Assembly: GCF_023516495.1 (NCBI RefSeq)
Contig: NZ_JAMGBC010000001.1
Location: forward strand, 1,574,501 to 1,638,500
Direction of reading: 5' to 3'
From: Sphingomonas anseongensis
Lineage (GTDB): Bacteria; Pseudomonadota; Alphaproteobacteria; Sphingomonadales; Sphingomonadaceae
DNA: 64,000 bases
In this document: positions 28,510-36,406 of the stretch, piece after piece
Position numbering within the stretch: the stretch's first letter is position 1
Layout of the letters: every line of letters starts with the position of its first letter
Notes under the pieces: model-generated
What the model saw: only the letters and a program-made list of their open reading frames with translations
Database searches by the model: none
Told to the model about the DNA's origin: nothing
Program-made: the position numbers and the translations under genes

Positions 28510-29083
28510 TCCAGTGACGCCTTTTGCCTTCGGATAGCCACTCCACGGCGGTGGCGATCCTCTTGTGCCGCGTCGAATCCTGCTTCGCCTCGGCAATCCA
28601 CTCCAGATAATCGCGCTGGGCCGAAGGCGGGAAGGATTCCAGCGCCGCCCTGGCCTGGGGCGCCTTGGCCAGCGCCGCAGCGAATTCGGGATGCATTCCC
28701 GGTGCCGCCTTGGGCGCGTGCTTGGCTTTTCTGGGAGCGGGAGCCGATCGCGACAGCTTCGCAGCCTTGGCGATCAGCTCGTCGAGGTTGGCGGGAAGGT
28801 CGTCGACGCTGGTGAGCTTGCCGAACTGGCCCATCGCATCCTCGCTAGGCTGCTCGCCGCGAAGCTCCTGCCCGCGCCAGAAATTCAGAGCCGCATGCTG
28901 CTTGAAGGCGGCGGTGATGAGCAGGATCTTGCCGTCCAGAAGATAGGCCGGCGCGCTCCACTTCATCGCCTCTTCGACCTCGGGGACGACCGAGTGAACC
29001 CGCTCGCGTATTCTTTCCAGGATCGGACGGGCGAAAGGCTGGGCCTTCGCAATATAGGCGTCGATCCGTGGCTCGCGGCTCAA
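28493..29083 (-). CDS. DUF1801 / YdeI-OmpD-associated family protein
   Basis: 196 residues. The N-terminal DUF1801 part has MSREPRIDAYIAKAQPFARP and VEEAMKWSAPAYLLDGKILL near 36-55. After a Lys/Ala/Pro linker (SAPAPRKAKHAPKAAPG) comes the YdeI C-terminal segment ESFPPSAQRDYLEWIAEAK near 148-166, ending RHWKYQNC. The fold is related to frataxin-like YdhG proteins; function is unknown. Its start overlaps the stop of the upstream small membrane protein gene. Confidence 0.87.
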   Translation of the reverse strand: MSREPRIDAYIAKAQPFARPILERIRERVHSVVPEVEEAMKWSAPAYLLDGKILLITAAFKQHAALNFWRGQELRGEQPSEDAMGQFGKLTSVDDLPANLDELIAKAAKLSRSAPAPRKAKHAPKAAPGMHPEFAAALAKAPQARAALESFPPSAQRDYLEWIAEAKQDSTRHKRIATAVEWLSEGKRRHWKYQNC

Positions 29084-29301
29084 AATATCCCTCCGCCGAG
29101 CATCAGCCGGAGAACTCCGACGATGATGACCACGATGTTGAGGTTTCGCCCAGCGCTACCCCGGCTCATCGCTCCTATGGTCGCTCCGACGATCGCCAAC
29201 GGCACGACGAGCCAGTTTGCCCAGCCCAGGAGGGGCAGGAAGGCGATCGCAACGAAGATCGCCGCGACCATTCCGATGATCAGCGAAACCACGTTGAGCA
29301 T
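29080..29301 (-). CDS. Small hydrophobic membrane protein
   Basis: The ATG at 29301, preceded by AAGGA at a normal distance, gives 73 residues with two or three helices (about 3-25, 27-44 and 52-70) and a central MSRGSAGRNLN loop. No family name is certain; small proteins of this shape occur commonly in Sphingomonadales. It overlaps the DUF1801 gene by ATGA. Confidence 0.72.
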   Translation of the reverse strand: MLNVVSLIIGMVAAIFVAIAFLPLLGWANWLVVPLAIVGATIGAMSRGSAGRNLNIVVIIVGVLRLMLGGGIF

Positions 29302-29447
29302 GGACGGTCCTTCACTATGCCGGCGCGATCCTATCAGCGTGAGGGAAATTCCCAAACCTTTCGGACGTTAAACAAACGCCGGTTCTACAGAGCTGGTGAA
29401 CGGAGGATTGGTTGCAAGGCGCCGCCGCTGCTGTCACCCTTGAACCC

Positions 29448-30119
29448 ATGAAGCGGACGTCGTGGCTTTGGCTGGTTCCGACGCTGGCGCTTGTCAGTGG
29501 CTGCAACACCGCGCTCGATCGGGCCCGGAGCACGGCTAGCGTCACGGTCGAGCCGCAAGCCAAGTCCGACCTCTGGGGCGCAGTCGCCACGGCGGAGGAC
29601 CGCGACCGGATCAACCGCCTCGGCCTCGCGTGGCAGGAGGCGCTGACGGTCGCCAAGCCGAAACATGCGAAAGAGATCAATTCGGAAGGGCTGTTGCTCA
29701 AGCCGCGCTCTGGCCTGTCACGTCCCGAGCCGACGCCCGGAAGCTACAATTGCCGGATGATCAGCGTCGGCAAGACCGAGCCGAAAGCGCCCGTCTTCGA
29801 AAAGTTCAAGCCGTTCTTCTGCTACGTCCTGACCGATGACGCCGGAGTGCTCACCATCGTCAAGCAGACCGGAAGCCGGCGCCCTGCCGGACGCCTGTGG
29901 GAAGACGATGATCCCAACCGTCTGATCTTCCTCGGAAGCCTTGCGCTGGGCGACGAGAAGGAGCCGCTGGCCTATGGCGAGGATCCTGCCCGCGACACCG
30001 CCGGGATCTTCGAACGGATCGCGCCGTTCAAATGGCGACTGGTCATTCCTTGGCCGCGAAGCGGAGCCAAGCTTGAATTGTTCGAGCTGACGCCTGTCGC
30101 GGACCAGCCGGAGGGATGA
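29448..30119 (+). CDS. DUF4893-like lipoprotein
   Basis: The ATG at 29448 begins a lipoprotein signal peptide, MKRTSWLWLVPTLALVSGC, with a lipobox LVSGC and Cys19. The 223-residue product then has WGAVATAEDRDRINRLGLAW near 43-62 and a beta-rich domain with two Cys (PGSYNCRM, FFCYVL), matching DUF4893 proteins of sphingomonads. It is probably anchored in the envelope. Function is unknown. It overlaps the next gene by ATGA. Confidence 0.78.
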   Translation: MKRTSWLWLVPTLALVSGCNTALDRARSTASVTVEPQAKSDLWGAVATAEDRDRINRLGLAWQEALTVAKPKHAKEINSEGLLLKPRSGLSRPEPTPGSYNCRMISVGKTEPKAPVFEKFKPFFCYVLTDDAGVLTIVKQTGSRRPAGRLWEDDDPNRLIFLGSLALGDEKEPLAYGEDPARDTAGIFERIAPFKWRLVIPWPRSGAKLELFELTPVADQPEG

Positions 30120-30490
30120 GCTCTGCGGGCTTGCTCGCCGATCCGGCCGAGGTGCGGAAACTATTGATTGCCTCGGCCAGCTCCGGCCAGGCGATAACCT
30201 ACTCCGAGCTTCTCAACGCGCTGGGCCACGCCTTCACCCGGCCGAAGATGCGGGCCCTGTGCAAGGTGCTGACGGTGATTGACGATGAGGCAGCCGAACA
30301 CGGCGAACCCGAACTGGCGGTTCTGGTCGTCAGGCAATCGGACGGCCTTCCCGGCCAGGGCTGGTGGGTTGGAGGAGTTGCGATGCTTCACGGCTATGAC
30401 GGGCTGTGGACCGGTCCAGCCGCAGCGAAGCTAGTCAAAAAGCTCCAGCGGCAGGCGTTCGAATATTGGGCCGGAAAGACGACGGGTTAG
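30116..30490 (+). CDS. Conserved hypothetical protein
   Basis: 124 residues, soluble, with a helical N-terminal half (LLADPAEVRKLLIASASSGQ, TYSELLNALGHAFTRPKMRAL) and a beta segment LAVLVVRQSDGLPGQGWWVGG. The first half, with YSELL and a small helical bundle, resembles a DNA-binding or alkyltransferase-like arrangement, but no catalytic motif is seen and I do not recognise a family. It overlaps the DUF4893 gene and precedes the pseudouridine synthase gene by about 30 bases. Confidence 0.72.
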   Translation: MSSAGLLADPAEVRKLLIASASSGQAITYSELLNALGHAFTRPKMRALCKVLTVIDDEAAEHGEPELAVLVVRQSDGLPGQGWWVGGVAMLHGYDGLWTGPAAAKLVKKLQRQAFEYWAGKTTG

Positions 30491-30521
30491 AATTCGTCGG
30501 CGCAGTCGCTAAGTGGCAGCC

Positions 30522-31592
30522 ATGGCCGACGCCCGAACATTCACGGTTACCGAAGACGATGACGGCATAAGGCTCGACCGCTGGTTCAAGCGCAACCAGC
30601 CCGAGACCAGCTTCAATATCGTCTCCCGCTGGGCGCGCACCGGCCTGGTAAAGCTCGACGGAAAGCGGGTCGCTCCGGGCGACCGGATCGCCGCCGGACA
30701 GGTGATCACCGTGCCACCGCCCGAGGCGATGCCGGAGCGGCAGGAACGGCCCAAGCCCAGGTGCAATCCGCTCACCACCGAGGAAGAAGAGCTGGTCCGT
30801 TCGATGGTCATCTTCCAGAACGACAGCGCCTTCGTGCTCAACAAGCCGGCGGGACTCGCGACCCAGGGGGGCACCAAGACGACCAACCATCTCGACCGGC
30901 TGCTCGACGGTCTGACCGACGGAGCCGGCAACCGACCCAAGCTCGTCCACCGGCTGGACAAGGATACGTCGGGCGCGATCCTGGTCGCGCGGACCGCCCG
31001 CGCCGCCGCCTTCTTTTCCAAGTCCTTCTCCGCCCGCACGGCCAAGAAAGTCTATTGGGCGCTGGTGATCGGGGTTCCGTCGGGCGACGAGGGGCTGATC
31101 GACGCTCCGCTTGCAAAGCAGCCGGGCACCGGCGGCGAGAAGATGCAGGTCGACGAGGAGCATGGCCTGATGGCCAAGACCCGCTGGCGGGTGATCGACC
31201 GTGCCGGCAACCGCGCGGCCTGGGTCGAGCTTCAGCCGCTGACCGGCCGGACCCACCAGCTTCGAGCGCACATGGCTGCGATCGGCCATCCGATCGTCGG
31301 AGATGGGAAATATGGCGGTGCCGAGGCCTTCCTGACCGGCGGAATCAGCCGCAAGCTTCACCTCCATGCGCGGCACCTCAAGATCGATTCCCCCGGCGGC
31401 GGCAAGATCGACGTGACGGCTGAGCTTCCCGACCATCTGAAGCAGAGCTTGGCCACCCTCGGATTCGAGCTTGCCGAAGGCGAGCCGGTAAAGGGCCCCG
31501 CGCCGAGGCAGAAACGAGCGCCGGGAACGAAGCCGCGCCGCGAGAACCGGCGCGGTGAACGGCGTGCCCGAAGCACTCGCGGCCGCCGGTGA
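30522..31592 (+). CDS. RluA-family 23S rRNA pseudouridine synthase (RluC-like)
   Basis: 356 residues from the ATG at 30522; a GTG three codons earlier is an alternative. An S4 RNA-binding domain (IRLDRWFKRNQP near 16-27) is followed by the pseudouridine synthase core with LVHRLDKDTSGA near 141-152, catalytic Asp146, and GRTHQLRAHM near 245. The tail is Arg-rich. It isomerises uridines in 23S rRNA; RluC is the closest type, but the exact sites cannot be read. Its stop overlaps the HAD gene. Confidence 0.92.
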   Translation: MADARTFTVTEDDDGIRLDRWFKRNQPETSFNIVSRWARTGLVKLDGKRVAPGDRIAAGQVITVPPPEAMPERQERPKPRCNPLTTEEEELVRSMVIFQNDSAFVLNKPAGLATQGGTKTTNHLDRLLDGLTDGAGNRPKLVHRLDKDTSGAILVARTARAAAFFSKSFSARTAKKVYWALVIGVPSGDEGLIDAPLAKQPGTGGEKMQVDEEHGLMAKTRWRVIDRAGNRAAWVELQPLTGRTHQLRAHMAAIGHPIVGDGKYGGAEAFLTGGISRKLHLHARHLKIDSPGGGKIDVTAELPDHLKQSLATLGFELAEGEPVKGPAPRQKRAPGTKPRRENRRGERRARSTRGRR

Positions 31593-32254
31593 CGAAGCTT
31601 GCGATCTTCGACTGCGACGGAACGTTGGTCGACAGCGGCGCGACGATCCACCGAGCGCTGAGCGAGACGTTTGATCGGCACGGGCTGGAAATTCCTCCCG
31701 CACGCGAATCGCGCAAGGTGATCGGCCTCAGCCTCACCCAGGCGATGGCCGCTCTGCTCCCCGAGGCCGCCGATGCGGATCATGCGGAGCTGGCGGAGAC
31801 CTACAAGGGCTGCTTTCACCAGGCGCGCCGCAACGGGCTCGTCGAGGAGCCATTGTTCGACGGCATATTGGAGCTTCTGGATTCGTTCGAGACGGAAGGC
31901 TGGCTGCTCGCCGTTGCCACCGGCAAGTCAGACCGCGGCCTTCGGCTCTGCCTCGAAAGCCACGGCTTGCACCCGCGCTTCCTCTCCCTCCAGACCGCGG
32001 ACCGGCACCCATCCAAGCCGTCGCCATCGATGGCGCTTGCCGCGATGGCAGATGCCGGCGCCACGCCCGCTAAAACGGTGGTGATCGGCGACACGAGCTA
32101 CGACATGGGCATGGCTGTTGCGGCCGGCGCTACGGGCATCGGCGCCGGCTGGGGCTACCATGACGAGACCGAGCTTATCGCGGCTGGCGCCGTGGCTGTC
32201 GCGAACGATCCGGCCGAGGTGATGGCCATTGCAAGGGAAGCGGTGAATGGCTGA
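31589..32254 (+). CDS. HAD-superfamily phosphatase (phosphoglycolate phosphatase-like)
   Basis: 221 residues from a GTG start. HAD motif I is FDCDGTLVDS near 7-16 (nucleophile Asp8), motif II is AVATGKSDRG near 108, motif III Lys is in HPSKPSP near 140, and motif IV is VIGDTSYDMGMAVAAG near 157-172. A helical cap sits between motifs I and II, as in subfamily IA. Substrate is unknown. It is next to the RluC-like gene, an order seen in many alphaproteobacteria. Confidence 0.9.
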   Translation: MTKLAIFDCDGTLVDSGATIHRALSETFDRHGLEIPPARESRKVIGLSLTQAMAALLPEAADADHAELAETYKGCFHQARRNGLVEEPLFDGILELLDSFETEGWLLAVATGKSDRGLRLCLESHGLHPRFLSLQTADRHPSKPSPSMALAAMADAGATPAKTVVIGDTSYDMGMAVAAGATGIGAGWGYHDETELIAAGAVAVANDPAEVMAIAREAVNG

Positions 32255-32474
32255 CGAAGATCCCTGGAAGCAACGCTTCTACGTCTACCTGGGCGCCAGG
32301 ATGCTTGGCCTCGCGACGATGGCTGCGGGGCTGGCGATCGGTTTCACCGACCTTGTGAGGCCGGGAGGGTGGCCGGTCGTGGGCGGCATCATCATGGCGC
32401 TGGGCGCAATCGATGCCTTCGTCGCACCCAGGCTGCTCCGCAAGAAATGGAAGAAGGACGACGGCGGGGCGTGA
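32247..32474 (+). CDS. Small two-helix membrane protein
   Basis: 75 residues starting MADEDPWKQRFYVYLGARM. There are two hydrophobic helices at about 18-34 and 43-60, then a basic tail LLRKKWKKDDGG. It overlaps the HAD gene by 8 bases and the ATP12 gene by 4. Small proteins with this start lie beside ATP12 in sphingomonads. Function is unknown. Confidence 0.75.
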   Translation: MADEDPWKQRFYVYLGARMLGLATMAAGLAIGFTDLVRPGGWPVVGGIIMALGAIDAFVAPRLLRKKWKKDDGGA

Positions 32475-33166
32475 AGCGCTTCTGGAAGGACGCGAACGTC
32501 GCTCAGGCGGATGGCGGCTGGTCGGTCGCGCTCGACGGCAAGCCACTGCGGACCCCCGAGCGGCGCCCGCTCGTCGTGCCCACCGAAAAGCTGGCTGAGG
32601 CGATCGCCGGGGAGTGGCGAGCGGCCGGCGAGACCTTCGACCCGCGACAGCTGGCGCTGACGGGCCTCGCCAACGCCGCGATCGACCAGGTGCAGCCGGA
32701 TCCGGACGGGTTCACGGCGATGCTTGCCCGCTACGGCGAGAACGACCTGCTCTGCTATCGCGCTGAAAATCCGCGTAAACTTCGCGAGCGACAGGAGGCC
32801 GGATGGGATCCGCTGCTCGGCTGGGCGCGCCGACGCTTCGACATTGATTTCGCAACCACGGCCGGGATCGTCCATGTTGCCCAGCCCGAGGCGACGGTCG
32901 CCAGGCTCTTTCATGCGCTCGCGACGCTAGATGCGTTCAGGTTGGCGGGCCTGTCGCCGCTGGTGACGATCGGCGGGTCGCTGGTGACCGCACTGGCTGT
33001 GCTCGAACGGTCGGTTACCGCAACCGAAGCGTGGGACTCTCTGACCATCGATGAACAGTGGCAGGCGGAGCAATGGGGCGCCGACGCGGAGGCGGCGCAG
33101 GCGCTGGAAGCGCGGCGCCGGGACTTCCTCGCCGCCGCGCGATTCCTGGAGCTTCTCGAAGATTAG
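32471..33166 (+). CDS. ATP12-family F1-ATPase assembly chaperone
   Basis: The GTG at 32471 gives MKRFWKDANV and 231 residues, matching alphaproteobacterial ATP12 proteins. Family features are VALDGKPLRTPERRPLVVPT near 19-38, ALTGLANAAID near 62, RYGENDLLCYRAENP near 82-96 and WDPLL near 108. Its role is to bind the F1 alpha subunit during assembly of ATP synthase. Its stop overlaps the convergent gmk stop by 4 bases. Confidence 0.92.
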   Translation: MKRFWKDANVAQADGGWSVALDGKPLRTPERRPLVVPTEKLAEAIAGEWRAAGETFDPRQLALTGLANAAIDQVQPDPDGFTAMLARYGENDLLCYRAENPRKLRERQEAGWDPLLGWARRRFDIDFATTAGIVHVAQPEATVARLFHALATLDAFRLAGLSPLVTIGGSLVTALAVLERSVTATEAWDSLTIDEQWQAEQWGADAEAAQALEARRRDFLAAARFLELLED

Positions 33167-33819
33167 TGAGCGGGGCCGATCAGGTCGCGCACGAAGGATA
33201 CGAGCCCGGGCTGCCCGGTGCGCTTAGACCGCTCGGCGGCGACGATCGCTCGAACCCGGGCGAGGCACTCGTCCATGTCGTCGTTGACGAGCACATATTC
33301 ATATTCGGCCCAGTGGCTGATTTCTTCGGCCGCGCGCCGCATCCGCTCGGCAACCACATCGGCCGTGTCCGTCCCGCGTGACCGCAAGCGCCGCTCCAGC
33401 TCCTGCATCGACGGAGGCAGGAGGAAGATGGTGACGAGATGCTCGCCGAAGTCGGGCTCCAGCTGGCGGGCGCCCTGCCAGTCGATGTCGAACAGGATAT
33501 CGCTGCCCTGCTTGAGCGCATGCTTCACCGGGGACTTTGGCGTTCCGTAACAATACCCGAATACGGTCGCCCATTCGACGAACTCGCCGGATTCCTTCAT
33601 CCGGTCGAACTCAGCCTGGTCGACGAAATGATAATCGACATGGTCCGCCTCTCCCGGCCGCTGGGGGCGGGTCGTTACCGACACGGACATGCTGACCTGG
33701 GGATCGGCCTCGAGCAGCTTTCGGGCGATCGTCGACTTGCCGGCCCCGGAAGGGGAGGAGAGGACGATCAGCAGCCCCCTGCGCTCTCGCTGCGGATGTT
33801 CGGTGGAGACCGGGTCCAT
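33163..33819 (-). CDS. gmk: Guanylate kinase
   Basis: The ATG at 33819 gives 218 residues; the longer frame upstream has no family similarity. P-loop SSPSGAGKST lies near 21-30, followed by SVSVTTRPQRPGE near 45-57 and VDYHFVDQAEFDRM near 60-73, the GMP-binding region. It phosphorylates GMP to GDP in nucleotide supply. The gene is head-to-head with the phasin gene, with 119 bases between them. Confidence 0.96.
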   Translation of the reverse strand: MDPVSTEHPQRERRGLLIVLSSPSGAGKSTIARKLLEADPQVSMSVSVTTRPQRPGEADHVDYHFVDQAEFDRMKESGEFVEWATVFGYCYGTPKSPVKHALKQGSDILFDIDWQGARQLEPDFGEHLVTIFLLPPSMQELERRLRSRGTDTADVVAERMRRAAEEISHWAEYEYVLVNDDMDECLARVRAIVAAERSKRTGQPGLVSFVRDLIGPAH

Positions 33820-33884
33820 GACCGCTCTTGCGATGCTGCCCCGCGCCTCGTCAAGAGCACGCGCTGCACTGCACAAATAGACCC

Positions 33885-33913
33885 TTGAAATGCTGCTGCG
33901 CACCATTTATGTT
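33885..33913 (+). promoter_or_regulatory. Phasin gene promoter with TGC/GCA-rich spacer
   Basis: TTGAAA (33885-33890) and TATGTT (33908-33913) are separated by 17 bases, a good sigma-70 arrangement. The spacer begins TGCTGCTGCGCA, and TGC/GCA triplets also lie just upstream (CTGCACTGCAC at 33863-33873) and just downstream (TTGCACCGCA). PhaR repressors of PHA-granule genes in Paracoccus and Rhodobacter bind TGC/GCA-rich sites, so this is a plausible PhaR operator. Transcription would begin near 33920. Confidence 0.65.
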
Positions 33914-33938
33914 GCACCGCACAATGGAGACAGAAAAC

Positions 33939-34574
33939 ATGATCGCCGACACCGACGCATCTGCCGAAGCCATCGTCGAGGCCGTCGAGGCCAGCAACGA
34001 GGCTGCCGTGAAGGTGGCCAAGTCCGCAGCAAAGAAGCGTTCGAAGACCGCCAAGCGGGCTCGGCGCCAGTCGAGGCCGAACGTCGGCGCGCAAAAGAGG
34101 ATCGAAGACATGACCAACGACGCCAACATTTTCGCCGGCTTCGGGGCTTTCCCGGGCGCCGGTTCTTTCGAGAAGCTGTTCACCGACGTCGCGGGCCGCG
34201 GCGAGGAAGTCGCCAAGCGCTCGCGCAAGGCGGCGGAAGAGCTCGCGGACATCTCTCGCGGTAACGTCGAGGCGTTCGTCGAGGCTAGCCGGATCGCCGT
34301 CAGCGGCGCCCAGTCGATCGGCCAGGACGTCGTTGCGAAGAGCCGCGACAGCCTCGAGAAGACCGCCAACACGGTTCGCTCATTCACCGAGGCGAAGAGC
34401 CCGACCGAGCTTCTGCAGCTGCAGAGCGATTTCGCGCGCACCGCCTTCGACCGCTTCGTCGAGGAAAGCTCGGCCCTTACCGAGTCCTTCGTGAAGCTCG
34501 CCGGTGAGGCGTTCCAGCCGATCTCGAATCGCGCCAGCGCGAACGTCGAGCGGTTCAACCAGATCGCTGCCTGA
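33939..34574 (+). CDS. Phasin-family PHA granule protein
   Basis: The ATG at 33939 has GGAGA 8 bases upstream; earlier in-frame ATGs at 33909 and 33924 fall inside or at the promoter. The 211 residues have a Lys/Ala-rich head ([19 protein letters not shown] near 25-43) and then a long amphipathic helical phasin domain ([20 protein letters not shown] near 81-100, [20 protein letters not shown] near 160-179). Phasins coat PHA granules; the basic head could bind DNA as in PhaM/PhaF-type proteins. A strong terminator follows. Confidence 0.9.
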   Translation: MIADTDASAEAIVEAVEASNEAAVKVAKSAAKKRSKTAKRARRQSRPNVGAQKRIEDMTNDANIFAGFGAFPGAGSFEKLFTDVAGRGEEVAKRSRKAAEELADISRGNVEAFVEASRIAVSGAQSIGQDVVAKSRDSLEKTANTVRSFTEAKSPTELLQLQSDFARTAFDRFVEESSALTESFVKLAGEAFQPISNRASANVERFNQIAA

Positions 34575-34603
34575 CACCTCCTCCCCCTCCCGTCAGGCAC
34601 CGC

Positions 34604-34639
34604 AGGCGGCCGCTCCTACCCGGGGCGGCCGCCTTTTTT
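34604..34639 (+). terminator. Intrinsic terminator of the phasin gene
   Basis: AGGCGGCCGC at 34604-34613 pairs fully with GCGGCCGCCT at 34625-34634, with an 11-base loop, and a run of Ts follows to 34639. It lies 30 bases after the phasin stop. It should end the monocistronic phasin transcript before clpS. Confidence 0.92.
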
Positions 34640-34725
34640 CTGCCGTGCACGCATCGCTACCGCCTTGCGGCGCGTTTTCCCCATGCCATATTTGTGAGCG
34701 GGTTATGACGTGGCGAGTTTTGAAC

Positions 34726-35061
34726 ATGGGCGACCGCCCGGGCCGGGGTGACGGCCTCGACGACGATCTGGAGATCGGAGTCGCTACGCGCACTCGTCCG
34801 AAGACGAAAAAGCCGTCCAACTACAAGGTGCTGATGCTCAACGACGATTATACTCCGATGGAGTTCGTCGTGCTGGTCCTGCAGCGTTTCTTCAGCATGG
34901 GCATCGAGGATGCGACTCGAGTGATGCTCCAGGTCCACCAGAAGGGCGTCGCCGTCTGCGGAGTGTTCACCTACGAGGTCGCCGAGACCAAGGTCGCGCA
35001 GGTCATCGACTTCGCCCGCGAGAACCAGCACCCGCTTCAGTGCACGCTGGAAAAAGCCTGA
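34726..35061 (+). CDS. clpS: ATP-dependent Clp protease adaptor ClpS
   Basis: 111 residues from the ATG at 34726; the ATG at 34705 adds seven residues. A weak promoter TTGCGG - 16 - CATATT at 34665-34692 would start transcription near 34700, which favours 34726. Core motifs are [20 protein letters not shown] (N-degron-binding pocket with Asn-Asp-Asp) and [20 protein letters not shown]. It hands N-end-rule substrates to ClpAP. It lies before murA, separated by 46 bases. Confidence 0.93.
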   Translation: MGDRPGRGDGLDDDLEIGVATRTRPKTKKPSNYKVLMLNDDYTPMEFVVLVLQRFFSMGIEDATRVMLQVHQKGVAVCGVFTYEVAETKVAQVIDFARENQHPLQCTLEKA

Positions 35062-35107
35062 GCCGAGCCGCTGTTGCGCCCGCGGGCGCGTCCGCTAAAC
35101 CGCGGCT

Positions 35108-36391
35108 GTGGACAGCATCTGGATCAAGGGCGGCAACCGCCTTGAGGGGAAGATCCCTATCAGCGGCGCGAAGAATGCCGCACTCACGCTTCTCCCCTGC
35201 GCGCTGCTCACCGATGAAAAGCTGACTCTAACCAACCTTCCGCGGCTCGCGGACGTCGACACCTTCAGCCACCTCCTCAACCAACTCGGGGTTTCGACCA
35301 GCGTCGCGGGAGTGAAAAAGGGCGAATACGGCCGCCGGATGACTCTGCAGGCCGACGACATCGCGTCGACCGTTGCTCCCTATGACATGGTCCGGAAGAT
35401 GCGCGCTTCGGTGCTGGTGCTGGGCCCGATGCTCGCGCGAGCCGGCGAATCGACGGTGTCGCTGCCCGGCGGCTGCGCGATCGGCGACCGGCCGATCGAC
35501 CTGCACCTCCAGGCGCTGGAATGCCTCGGCGCCGAGATCGAGCTTGCAGCCGGTTACGTGAAGGCGAGCGCTCCAAAGGGGCGGCTTTCGGGCGGCGATT
35601 ACAGCTTCCCCGTCGTCTCGGTCGGAGCCACCGAAAACGCTCTCATGGCTGCGGTGCTGGCGACCGGCCGGACGCAGCTTTTCAACGCCGCCCGCGAGCC
35701 CGAGATCGTCGACCTTTGCAACCTCCTTGTCGCGATGGGCGCCAAGATCGAGGGCATCGGGTCCGGCCATCTCATCATCGACGGCGTCGAGGGCCTCAAC
35801 GGCACCACCTATGAGGTGATGCCCGACCGGATCGAGGCGGGAAGCTATGCCTGCGCTGCGGGAATCACCGGCGGATCGATCGACCTGATCGGCGCGCGTC
35901 CGGACGACATGCGCGCGACTTTGAACGCGCTCGCCCACGCCGGGCTGATGCTCGAATTCCACGACAAGGGGATCAAGGTCAGCGCCGACGCCCCGCTCAA
36001 GCCGCTGGCCCTTTCGACCGCGCCCTTCCCGGGCTTCGCGACCGACATGCAGGCGCAATTCATGGCAATGCTGGCCTTGGCGCAGGGCGACAGCTTCCTC
36101 GAGGAGACCATCTTCGAGAACCGCTACATGCATGTGCCGGAACTCCGTCGGATGGGAGCAAGCATCGACATCCACGGTCGCTCCGCCATCGTCCACGGAG
36201 TCGAGAAGCTGACCGGCGCGCAGGTGATGGCGACGGACCTTCGAGCGTCGATGAGCCTGGTCCTCGCGGGCCTTGCGGCCGAGGGCGAGACGGAGGTCCT
36301 TCGAGTCTATCATCTCGATCGCGGCTATGAGCGGCTGGAAGAGAAGTTGTCCGCGGTGGGCGCTACGATCGAACGGCGGAGTACAGGCTAA
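35108..36391 (+). CDS. murA: UDP-N-acetylglucosamine 1-carboxyvinyltransferase
   Basis: 427 residues from a GTG start, beginning [26 protein letters not shown] with the conserved Lys-Asn pair near 22-23. The catalytic loop is [15 protein letters not shown] with Cys123, the residue modified by fosfomycin in the family. Later blocks include DRIEAGSY and [12 protein letters not shown]. It performs the first committed step of peptidoglycan precursor synthesis, transferring enolpyruvate from PEP. Confidence 0.97.
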   Translation: MDSIWIKGGNRLEGKIPISGAKNAALTLLPCALLTDEKLTLTNLPRLADVDTFSHLLNQLGVSTSVAGVKKGEYGRRMTLQADDIASTVAPYDMVRKMRASVLVLGPMLARAGESTVSLPGGCAIGDRPIDLHLQALECLGAEIELAAGYVKASAPKGRLSGGDYSFPVVSVGATENALMAAVLATGRTQLFNAAREPEIVDLCNLLVAMGAKIEGIGSGHLIIDGVEGLNGTTYEVMPDRIEAGSYACAAGITGGSIDLIGARPDDMRATLNALAHAGLMLEFHDKGIKVSADAPLKPLALSTAPFPGFATDMQAQFMAMLALAQGDSFLEETIFENRYMHVPELRRMGASIDIHGRSAIVHGVEKLTGAQVMATDLRASMSLVLAGLAAEGETEVLRVYHLDRGYERLEEKLSAVGATIERRSTG

Positions 36392-36406
36392 GGGGGAGTT
36401 TCGAGC

